From positions 21,727,001 through 21,791,000 of the forward strand of contig CM055876.1 in NCBI GenBank assembly GCA_029582165.1: 64,000 nucleotides of DNA. The letters run 5' to 3'. Made by a program: the position numbers and the translations under genes. Every line of letters begins with the position of its first letter. The first letter of the stretch is position 1. This DNA is from Portulaca oleracea (Eukaryota > Streptophyta > Magnoliopsida > Caryophyllales > Portulacaceae). Shown piece after piece: positions 45,328-55,216 of this stretch. The notes beneath the pieces were generated by a model. The model did no database searches. It had not been told where the DNA came from and saw nothing but the letters and a program-made list of their open reading frames with translations.

Positions 45328-45600
45328 TATGTTTAGATGAATCTCCTTTGTTTCTTGCACGAATCTTGGACCTTGTTTTGTCACAAAATCACATAAACCC
45401 CACGTTATACACGCCCCTTTTGATAGTTCTTCCAAGATCTCATCAAGAACTCATCAAGAACCCATCAAGAACCCATCAAGAACTCATAAAGAACCCATAA
45501 AGAACCCGTAGCTCCTCAAAGAACCCTCGTCCTAAACACAAACCAAGCCCAAATCCGTCCCTTTCCCTCGTGAGTTCATATGACATCAAGTTGATTTCTA

Positions 45601-47570
45601 ATGGCAAACGATGAATCTAAATCAAATGAGGTTTATGAACTTGAGCAACAAATAGCATTTTTGCGTGTGCAATTGGGTAAACAAATGGAAGAGAATAAAA
45701 TGCTACGTGAAGGTTCTCTACGTGATGGTGTTTCGTCACATGGTGAAAGTAGTTCGAAGTCTAAAAGGCATGATCGTTTGGATTTTAAAGTAGAAGTTCC
45801 CGAATTTGATGGTAGTCTTAACGTTGAGGATTATCTAGATTGGATACATACCGTTGAACGTGTCTTTGAGTTGAAAGATTGTAGTGATGAGCTCAAGGTG
45901 AAGTAAGTTGCTTTGAAATTAAGAAAACATGCTTCTATTTGGTGGACTAACCTTCAAAAGAAGAGAGTTGCAAAAGGGAAAGAAAAGATCCGTTCTTGGG
46001 ATAAGATGAAGTCAAAATTGCAATCCAAGTTTCTTCCCCAATCATACGTCCACGACAACTACTACAAGCTGCAAAAGCTTGTCCAAGGCTCTAAATCGGT
46101 TGAAGAATACACAAGGGAGTTTGAACACCTCCTTTGGCGTTGTGATCTCAAGGAGAAGGAACCACAAGTTCTGGTACGTTACTTGATTGGTTTGAATGAT
46201 TGGATACGTCATATAGTTGAATTACATTTATATGAATCCCTTGATGAGCTAAGTAACTTGGCTATGAAAGTGGAAAGACAAAGGAAGGAAAGAGCCAAGG
46301 AACCCAAAGACCCTATACCCCACTCCCTTACTCTCAAATACAATCAAAAGCTCCACAAAATCAGCCCCCATCCTCCCTTAAACCCTACGCCAAACCCACA
46401 TTAAACCAGCCACAAAATCCCCCATCCAAAACCCAAGTCCAAGAACCAAGAACATTAGCTCCAAGAAGGTGTTTTCGATGCCAAGGATTGGGACATTATG
46501 CTTCGGAGTGTCCAAACAAGCGAGTAGTGTCTTTGGTGGAATACCAAAGTGCTTTATATGTAGAGCCGGAGTATGAGAAAGAAGAAGAAGAAGTTAGGGT
46601 TGACGCCAAAGATGAGGAAGATGTAGTAGAAGAATATGTGGAAGAGCCGGATGAAGGAGAACTACTTGTGGTAGAAAGGGCCTTGAATATCACAAATGTG
46701 CCGAAAGATCAACTACAAAGAGAAGCAATTTTTCGCTCTCGTTGTACCATCCAAGGGAGAGTATGCTCCTTGATCATAGATGGAGGAAGTTGCACCAATG
46801 CCGCCTCTACAACAATGGTCAAAAAGTTGCAAATGGAGATTAGCCCACATCCCACACCCTACACAATACAATGGCTAAACCTTGGGCAAGGCATTCGTGT
46901 GGATCAACAAGTTTTGGTGAGTCTTTCAATTGGAAAGAATTATCAAGATTCATTGTGGTGTGATATAGTTCCCATGGATACTTGTCATGTTTTATTGGGA
47001 AGACCATGGTTATATGATAGACATGTCATACATGATGGGAGGGCCAACACTTACACTCTCGCCATCAACCAAAAGAGGATCACTTTGGCACCTCTTGATC
47101 CACCATCTCGGCAAAAGGAGAAACGTCATATTGTGTCAATCATGAAGATGGAGTATCAAGGGCATGAAGAGTATAAGGATCCTATTCTTACACATTGGGA
47201 GAAGAATGAAACGGATCCAAGTATCCATCACATTTTGAAACTTCCCATGAAGCATATCTTCCATGAGCATCCAAAAGATATCTACTTAGATCACTTGGTT
47301 GAAAGGCCGAAAATTCAAAAGGATGAAATAGCCCAAGTCATCAAAGTGCATTGTTTCATGATAAATGACAAGGGTAAAGTGGTAAGAATAGACTTGGGAA
47401 GTGAGAAGCAACATGAACAACCCACGTTCAAGATGGGGAAACGCAAATCCAAGTCTTATGGTGTTCGAGAATTGATCGGAAGAAAGTTTAAGAAGTTCAT
47501 CAAAGGAATCTATGATGACTTCAAAGCTTTCAAGAAGAAAGTCTTTGTGAAGAAGGCAAGTAAGAGTTGA
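45601..47570 (+). pseudogene. gag: D1 gag-protease polyprotein (one stop, one frameshift)
   Basis: The ATG at 45601 (MANDESKSNEVYE) follows TTTCTA. Full-length CRM-type capsid: VEVPEFDGSLNVEDYLDW, LRKHASIWWTNLQKK, EEYTREFEHLLWRC. A TAA at 45904 stands where C gag has Tyr, and a frameshift lies in the proline-rich linker (46320-46450). Then the knuckle CFRCQGLGHYASEC, an acidic linker, and protease with IIDGGSCTNAAS and LLGRPWLYDRH, followed not by RT but by EKNETDPSIHH...GIYDDFKAFKKK and a stop. So it is a non-autonomous gag-PR element whose capsid is still like the autonomous one. Confidence 0.85.
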
Positions 47571-47612
47571 TTTTCCAAAGTTTGAGGACAAACTTTTTCA
47601 ACCGGGGGTGTA

Positions 47613-48456
47613 TGATGCATAATTGATGGCCTTATGCATCAAGGTCAACCATGGAGACTTTACTATCCTACTCCAAGGCATTTCAAGTGACATCACGGGC
47701 ATCTCTACTCCTAGAGGACTATTGAGCTCCTTATCACAAGGGCCTTAAAGTTCTAATCAAGCCATATGATAGAGCTTTCTCTTATGTACATTTTGGTTTT
47801 TGAATCTTTAGTATTGGAGTTGTATTTTAGGAGATATTGTATTTTCTATAAATGATGTCATAATTGAGTGGGATGATGTAAGCCCTTAAAGGGCCTAATC
47901 TTGAAGAGGGGTGACGCCTAAGGGGAGGTTTCCTACTATAAATACCCCTAGGGTGCCTTGTAAACACATCTCATATTCATACATTCAATACAATGTCTAA
48001 AGTTGATGCTTTAGTTCTCTCTAGTTTTGGCTAGAAAACGAATTCCCTTTGGGTTTTTCGTGTGAAATCTTCTCTTCTAATCCAAGATTGAGCATTCTTG
48101 GGTGGTGAAAGGAGGAGTAGGAGCTCTTGAAGATTGTGGTGTGGCTGTAGCAATTGGAGAGGCTTCGTTGCTCAATTCTATCAAGTTCTTTCTCTCGTTT
48201 CTCGTTTGGTTCTTCATCATTGTAAGTCGTTTGATTTCTTTTTGTTTTGCTAGTTGTGAATTCACTTGATTGTCTTCAAATTCATGACTAAAACTCACGA
48301 ATCAGCCCCTAAATCATCTACATCTTTTGGCCTTTGATCTCACATTTCGTTCCTTATTTCGTTCCATCTTTGATTCATCTCTTGCAAGTTCTTACTTGTG
48401 TTTTGATCCGTGTTTTTTCTTGGCATTTTGGTTGTCTTGTGACCCATTATGCATCA
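47613..48456 (+). repeat. D1 3' LTR, A/D mosaic
   Basis: The first ~48 bp are family A (TGATGCATAATTGATGG ... CATGGAGAC), then it switches to C/D sequence (TTTCAAGTGACATCACGGG). TATA box at 47937-47944. Ends GACCCATTATGCATCA. Confidence 0.85.
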
Positions 48457-48810
48457 TTATGAGGGAATTTGTACTTTCAATGTAAGTGATCTCAAACCTT
48501 ATTATCAAGAAGGAGAAGAGATTCCAAGTTTGAGGGCAAACTTTTCTCAAGAAGGGGTGAATGATGCATATCATACTTCAATGCATCAAGAGGAAGCTCT
48601 TAAAGACCTCACAAACCTACTACAACTCATTTCAAGTGGTTTCTCACATGACATCACGGGTATCTCCTACACTAAGAGATTTTTGAGCTCCTTATCTCAA
48701 GAGTCTTGAAGATCTCATTCATATTGAAAATAATCACAAATCTCTCTAAAGTTGCTATGCTTTAGTTTTCTCTCTAGTTTTGGCTAGAATTCGAAATCCC
48801 TTTTGGTTTT
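48457..48810 (+). pseudogene. pol: C7: integrase C-terminus and partial 3' LTR
   Basis: YEGICTFNVSDLKPYYQEGEEIPSLRAN leads into the LTR at 48562 and a stop at 48707-48709. The LTR then has a deletion of roughly 230 bp (GTCTTGAA joined to GATCTCATTCATATTG), removing the TATA box, and is cut at 48810 by B3. The upstream flank is D1. Confidence 0.84.
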
Positions 48811-49310
48811 TGATGCATAATGGGAACAGAGATGATCACATTACACACAATATAAGGATCTTTAAAAACCAAGATAAGAATCTTGCTTCTCAAAGTTCTC
48901 AAGGATCCAAAAATGAATGATAATGGATGAAGATAAACGAAAAGAGGGATTAATTCGTTTACCAAGATCAAATGGAAGTTTGATGAACGATGGAATGACG
49001 ATTGATGAATGATGATGAACGACACTCTTTGAACGTTTGAAGAACGAATGAAGATGATTGAATGCTTGATGAGTTCTTGATGAATGTCGTTTGAATGGTT
49101 GAATGATAATGGCGATTTGAAGCTCTTTGAAGGATATAGACACACCACCTTCAAGACTCTTCAATTCCTTCCTTTCACCATCTAAGATAGCCAATCTTAG
49201 AATAGAAGAAGGGGATACTCGTTCTCCCTAAAGAGAAACGAAAGCTCTAGCTCAAAACTAGAGAGAAAACAACACCTTTGTGTTTGTATTTGATTTATTG
49301 AATGACTTGA
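48811..49310 (-). repeat. B3 3' LTR, left part
   Basis: Starts TGATGCATAATGGGAACAGAG and follows the B LTR to TGACTTGA at 49310, resuming at 54614 (ATTGAATGAATACAATGG). CTTGA at 49306-49310 and 54609-54613 is the array's TSD. Confidence 0.88.
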
Positions 49311-50263
49311 TGATGCATAATTGATGGCCTTATGCATCAAGGTCAACCATGGGGACATCTAATACTCACCTAGAAGAAAGAAGAGCTCAAGTCTCTCCTA
49401 TATCTCTCTACTTGGAAGGGATCAACTCATGTGGTCGTATACTTTTGCTCCTTAATTCAAGGACCATGAAGCTATCATAGAAGTCATCCTAGAGAGGATT
49501 ATTCTACATTCCAAGAGCTTTCATATGGTTCAAGAATCTTTAAGTTTGGATGAGAATCCAAGGAGTTATTCATATTTGTAATATAGTTTAGTACATTGTT
49601 TTCTTAATGATGTAAGCATTAGGATGAATGATGTAAGCCCATATGGGCCTCTTTCTTGAAGTTGTACATGCCATAAGGGAGGGTTGTAGCTATAAATACC
49701 CCCCTTAGGGAGCTTTGTAAATCAATTCATTCACATTGAATTTTTAGATTTCAAACACAAGGTGTGTTCATTCTAGCTTTCATGCTAGGTGTTTTTCGTT
49801 TCTCTCTTGTGGGATTCGAATCATCCCCTTCTTCTAGCTAAGGTTGGCATCCTTAGTGGTGAAAGGAAGGAATTGAGGGTCTCTTGAAGGTGGTGTGGCT
49901 ATATCCTTCCAAGAGTCTTTAAAAGCCATCATCTATCCGTCGTTATTCATCCATTTATCATCCTTTTCGTGATATTCATCAAGAATTCAACAAGAATTCA
50001 TCAAGCATTCAACAAGAAGCGTTTGTTCTTCATCAAACACGTTCAAGCTTCATTCGTCATCATCGTTCATCATTCGTTTGTCCATTCGTTCATTATTTCT
50101 ATCCATTTGGTAACCATCTTTCATAGTTCTTTCCATCCTTTTTCATCCATTTCTATTCCATTTTTGGTTCTTTGGAACTTTGAGAAAGGAGATTCCTATC
50201 TTCGTTTTTAAAGATCCTTAGATATTGTGTAATGAGATCTTCCCTTGGTCTCATTATGCATCA
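49311..50263 (+). repeat. Mini-array LTR 1
   Basis: TGATGCATAATTG to CTCATTATGCATCA; TATA box at 49691-49698. Same A subfamily as 1-933 (both have the CCATGGGGACATC variant). Confidence 0.9.
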
Positions 50264-50759
50264 AATTTGGTATCAGAGCTTAGGAGTTTGAATCTCTTAG
50301 TTCTTGAAACAATCTTTTTACAATCTTTCCCTCTCCCACACGTTCCCCATCACACGTCCATCACAAAATTTCATTCCCCATCATCTCTCCATCACACGCC
50401 ACCCTTAAGTTCTTCCAAGAATTCATCAAGAACTCATCAAGCATTCAGTCATCTTCATTCGTTCTTCAAACGTTCAAAGAGTGTCGTTCATCATCATTCA
50501 TCAATCGTCATTCCATCGTTCATCAAACTTCCATTTGATCTTGGTAAACGAATTAATCCCTCTTTTCGTTTATCTTCATCCATTATCATTCATTTTTGGA
50601 TCCTTGAGAACTTTGAGAAGCAAGATTCTTATCTTGGTTTTTAAAGATCCTTAAATCGTGTGTAATGTGATCATCTTTGATCCCATTATGCATCAAAATT
50701 GGTATCAGAGAGTTGATTTTTCCAAAGTTTGAGGGCTAACTTTTTCAACCGGGGGTGTA
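50264..50759 (+). mobile_element. Mini-element internal segment 1
   Basis: Order: PBS (50268-50279), family A 5' leader to about 50430, the last ~265 bp of a family B LTR ending at 50695, a second PBS lacking its last base (TGGTATCAGAG, 50700-50710), then about 49 bp of family A tail with hairpin and PPT. Joins lie in CATCAAGAACTCATCAAG shared by both parents and in a GAG at the PBS. No gag. Confidence 0.88.
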
Positions 50760-51712
50760 TGATGCATAATTGATGGCCTTATGCATCAAGGTCAACCATG
50801 GGGACATCTAATACTCACCTAGAAGAAAGAAGAGCTCAAGTCTCTCCTATATCTCTCTACTTGGAAGGGATCAACTCATGTGGTCGTATACTTTTTCTCC
50901 TTAATTCAAGGACCATGAAGCTATCATAGAAGTCATCCTAGAGAGGATTATTCTACATTCCAAGAGCTTTCATATGGTTCAAGAATCTTTAAGTTTGGAT
51001 GAGAATCCAAGGAGTTATTCATATTTGTAATATAGTTTAGTACATTGTTTTCTTTATGATGTAAGCATTAGGATGAATGATGTAAGCTCATATGGGCCTC
51101 TTTCTTGAAGTTGTACACGCCATAAGGGAGGGTTGTAGCTATAAATACCCCCCTTAGGGAGCTTTGTAAATCAATTCATTCACATTGAATTTTTAAATTT
51201 CAAACACAAGGTGTGTTCATTCTAGCTTTCATGTTAGGTGTTTTTCGTTTCTCTCTTGTGGGATTCGAATCATCCCCTTCTTCTAGCTAAGGTTGGCATC
51301 CTTAGTGGTGAAAGGAAGGAATTGAGGGTCTCTTGAAGGTGGTGTGGCTATATCCTTCCAAGAGTCTTCAAAAGCCATTATCTATCCGTCGTTATTCATC
51401 CATTTATCATCCTTTTCGTGTTATTCATCAAGAATTCAACAAGAATTCATCAAGCATTCAACAAGAAGCGTTTGTTCTTCATCAAACACGTTCAAGCTTC
51501 ATTCGTCATCATCGTTCATCATTCGTTTGTCCATTCGTTCATTATTTCTATCCATTTAGTAACCATCTTTCATAGTTCTTTCCATCCTTTTTCATCCATT
51601 TCTATTCCATTTTTGCTTCTTTGGAACTTTGAGAAAGGAGATTCCTATCTTCGTTTTTAAAGATCCTTAGATATTGTGTAATGAGATCTTCCCTTGGTCT
51701 CATTATGCATCA
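50760..51712 (+). repeat. Mini-array LTR 2
   Basis: 953 bp; TATA box at 51140-51147. Very similar to LTR 1. Confidence 0.9.
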
Positions 51713-52208
51713 AATTTGGTATCAGAGCTTAGGAGTTTGAATCTCTTAGTTCTTGAAACAATCTTTTTACAATCTTTCCCTCTCCCACACGTTCCCCATC
51801 ACACGTCCATCACAAAATTTCATTCCCCATCATCTCTCCATCACACGCCACCCTTAAGTTCTTCCAAGAATTCATCAAGAACTCATCAAGCATTCAGTCA
51901 TCTTCATTCGTTCTTCAAACGTTCAAAGAGTGTCGTTCATCATCATTCATCAATCGTCATTCCATCGTTCATCAAACTTCCATTTTATCTTGGTAAACGA
52001 ATTAATCCCTCTTTTCGTTTATCTTCATCCATTATCATTCATTTTTCAATCCTTGAGAACTTTGAGAAGCAAGATTCTTATCTTGGTTTTTAAAGATCCT
52101 TAAATCGTGTGTAATATGATCATCTTTGATCCCATTATGCATCAAAATTGGTATCAGAGAGTTAATTTTTCCAAAGTTTGAGGGCTAACTTTTTCAACCG
52201 GGGGTGTA
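51713..52208 (+). mobile_element. Mini-element internal segment 2
   Basis: Same layout as segment 1: PBS at 51717-51728, B LTR part ending at 52144, second PBS at 52149-52159, PPT before 52209. Confidence 0.88.
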
Positions 52209-53161
52209 TGATGCATAATTGATGGCCTTATGCATCAAGGTCAACCATGGGGACATCTAATACTCACCTAGAAGAAAGAAGAGCTCAAGTCTCTCCTATA
52301 TCTCTCTACTTGGAAGGGATCAACTCATGTGGTCGTATACTTTTGCTCCTTAATTCAAGGACCATGAAGCTATCATAGAAGTCATCCTAGAGAGGATTAT
52401 TCTACATTCCAAGAGCTTTCATATGGTTCAAGAATCTTTAAGTTTGGATGAGAATCCAAGGAGTTATTCATATTTGTAATATAGTTTAGTACATTGTTTT
52501 CTTTATGATGTAAGCATTAGGATGAATGATGTTAGCCCATATGGGCCTCTTTCTTGAAGTTGTACATGCCATAAGGGAGGGTTGTAGCTATAAATACCCC
52601 CCTTAGGGAGCTTTGTAAATCAATTCATTCACATTGAATTTTTAGATTTCAAACACAAGGTGTGTTCATTCTAGCTTTCATACTAGGTGTTTTTCGTTTC
52701 TCTCTTGTGGGATTCGAATCATCCCCTTCTTCTAGCTAAGGTTGGAATCCTTAGTGGTGAAAGGAAGGAATTGAGGGTCTCTTGAAGGTGGTGTGGCTAT
52801 ATCCTTCCAAGAGTCTTTAAAAGCCATCATCTATCCGTCGTTATTCATCCATTTATCATCCTTTTCGTGTTATTCATAAAGAATTCAACAAGAATTCATC
52901 AAGCATTCAACAAGAAGCGTTTGTTCTTCATCAAACACGTTCAAGCTTCATTCGTCATCATCGTTCATCATTCGTTTGTCCATTCGTTCATTATTTCTAT
53001 CCATTTGGTAACCATCTTTCATAGTTCTTTCCATCCTTTTTCATCCATTTCTATTCCATTTTTGGTTCTTTGGAACTTTGAGAAAGGAGATTCCTATCTT
53101 CGTTTTTAAAGATCCTTAGATATTGTGTAATGAGATCTTCCCTTGGTCTCATTATGCATCA
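52209..53161 (+). repeat. Mini-array LTR 3
   Basis: 953 bp; TATA box at 52589-52596. Confidence 0.9.
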
Positions 53162-53655
53162 AATTTGCATCGAGCTTAGGAGTTTGAATCTCTTAGTTCT
53201 TGAAACAATCTTTTTACAATCTTTCCCTCTCCCACACGTTCCCCATCACACGTCCATCACAAAATTTCATTCCCCATCATCTCTCCATCACACGCCACCC
53301 TTAAGTTCTTCCAAGAATTCATCAAGAACTCATCAAGCATTCAGTCATCTTCATTCGTTCTTCAAACGTTCAAAGAGTGTCGTTCATCATCATTCATCAA
53401 TCGTCATTCCATCGTTCATCAAACTTCCATTTTATCTTGTTAAACGAATTAATCCCTCTTTTCGTTTATCTTCATCCATTATCATTCATTTTTCGATCCT
53501 TGAGAACTTTGAGAAGCAAGATTCTTATCTTGGTTTTTAAAGATCCTTAAATCGTGTGTAATGTGATCATCTTTGATCCCATTATGCATCAAAATTGGTA
53601 TCAGAGAGTTGATTTTTCCAAAGTTTGAGGGCTAACTTTTTCAACTGGGGGTGTA
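53162..53655 (+). mobile_element. Mini-element internal segment 3
   Basis: 494 bp. The first PBS is the degenerate TGCATCGAGC (53166-53175), which accounts for the 2-bp shortening. The second PBS (53596-53606) is as in the other units. The PPT reads ACTGGGGGTGTA. Confidence 0.88.
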
Positions 53656-54608
53656 TGATGCATAATTGATGGCCTTATGCATCAAGGTCAACCATGGGGA
53701 CATCTAATACTCACCTAGAAGAAAGAAGAGCTCAAGTCTCTCCTATATCTCTCTACTTTGAAGGGATCAACTCATGTGGTCGTATACTTTTGCTCCTTAA
53801 TTCAAGGACCATGAAGCTATCATAGAAGTCATCCTAGAGAGGATTATTCTACATTCCAAGAGCTTTCATATGGTTCAAGAATCTTTAAGTTTGGATGAGA
53901 ATCCAAGGAGTTATTAATATTTGTAATATAGTTTAGTACAATGTTTTCTTTATGATGTAAGCATTAGGATGAATGATGTAAGCCCATATGGGCCTCTTTC
54001 TTGAAGTTGTACACGCCATAAGGGAGGGTTGTAGCTATAAATACCCCCCTTAGGGAGCTTTGTAAATCAATTCATTCACATTGAATTTTAAGATTTCAAA
54101 CACAAGGTATGTTCATTCTAGCTTTCATGCTAGGTGTTTTTCGTTTCTCTCTTGTGGGATTCGAATCATCCCCTTCTTCTAGCTAAGGTTGGCATCCTTA
54201 GCGGTGAAAGGAAGGAATTGAGGGTCTCTTGAAGGTGGTGTGGCTATATCCTTCCAAGAGTCTTCAAAAGCCATCATCTATCCGTCGTTATTCATCCATT
54301 TATCATCCTTTTCGTGTTATTCATCAAGAATTCAACAAGAATTCATCAAGCATTCAACAAGAAGCGTTGGTTCTTCATCAAACACGTTCAAGCTTCATTC
54401 GTCATCATCGTTCATCATTCGTTTGTCCATTCGTTCATTATTTCTATCCATTTGGTAACCATCTTTCATAGTTCTTTCCATCCTTTTTCATCCATTTCTA
54501 TTCCATTTTTGGTTCTTTGGAACTTTGAGAAAGGAGATTCCTATCTTCGTTTTTAAAGATCTTTAGATATTGTGTAATGAGATCTTCCCTTGGTCTCATT
54601 ATGCATCA
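53656..54608 (+). repeat. Mini-array LTR 4
   Basis: 953 bp; TATA box at 54036-54043. Followed by CTTGA and the rest of the B3 LTR. Confidence 0.9.
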
Positions 54609-54613
54609 CTTGA

Positions 54614-55167
54614 ATTGAATGAATACAATGGCACCCTAGAGGGTCTTTTTATACTACTTTATGGACCCCTTGGACATGTACCTAGGGTTCAAGAAACCAA
54701 GAATCAACTATTACATCATATATCCTATTTATGACATCACAGACTCTAAAATACAACTCTAGAAAGAAATTGCTATAACTCCTTCAATACTTGTCCGTTT
54801 TCATTGATTCAAAAACCATTGGAAAGCTTATTGAAAGAGCTCCAATCTGTCTTTTGATGATTTCCTCAATAGATGTATGGATCTAGAGTTATAGAGCAAA
54901 ATATCGAACTATACTTGATGGAGTCCTTTGCTGTCGTGAGAGATGACTTCTCAATAAGGACTTGAGAGTTATTTATGCTCATTGAAGTCCTCCAAATGTG
55001 AGAGTAACTCCATATAAGCTTAGAAGTTTGAGGACTAAGCTTAGAGTACCTTCAAGGTCCTTTACGCCTTCTACCTTGATAAACCTAAGACGACATTTGT
55101 AGCTTCAAACTGGATTAAGGTCCTTGTAGCTAGACCTTGATGTATATAGCTAGGCAAATATACATCA
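54614..55167 (-). repeat. B3 3' LTR, right part
   Basis: U3 side ending TATATACATCA at 55167. The TATA region reads TTTTTATA near 54645, one change from the usual TATTTATA. Confidence 0.87.
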
Positions 55168-55216
55168 TTCTCCCCCGGTTGAAAAAGTTTGTCCTCAAAC
55201 TTAGACAAAAATTCTT

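Larger units (their letters stand above)
44783..48456 (+). mobile_element. Element D1: gag-protease element with C/D-type LTRs
   Basis: Partial 5' LTR (44783-45312), PBS (45316-45327), gag-PR pseudogene (45601-47570), PPT (about 47597-47612), mosaic 3' LTR (47613-48456). The right flank (TTATGAGGG) is C7 integrase. The left end was lost in the deletion joining it to C6. Confidence 0.87.
49311..54608 (+). repeat. Tandem array of gene-less mini LTR elements
   Basis: Four family A LTRs of 953 bp (49311-50263, 50760-51712, 52209-53161, 53656-54608) alternate with three internal segments of 496, 496 and 494 bp. The period is 1,449, 1,449 and 1,447 bp. The only target duplication (CTTGA) lies outside the whole array. 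No coding domain is present. Each internal segment has the same two chimeric joins, so the units were copied from one ancestor. It could arise by unequal crossing-over between LTRs or by integration of concatemeric cDNA. Confidence 0.9.

Noticed and set aside
50225..50644. 139-codon ORF repeated in each mini-array unit (also 51674-52093 and 53130-53540)
   Set aside because: It runs across the LTR end, the PBS and a low-complexity leader. It is repeated only because the unit is repeated; no domain is visible.
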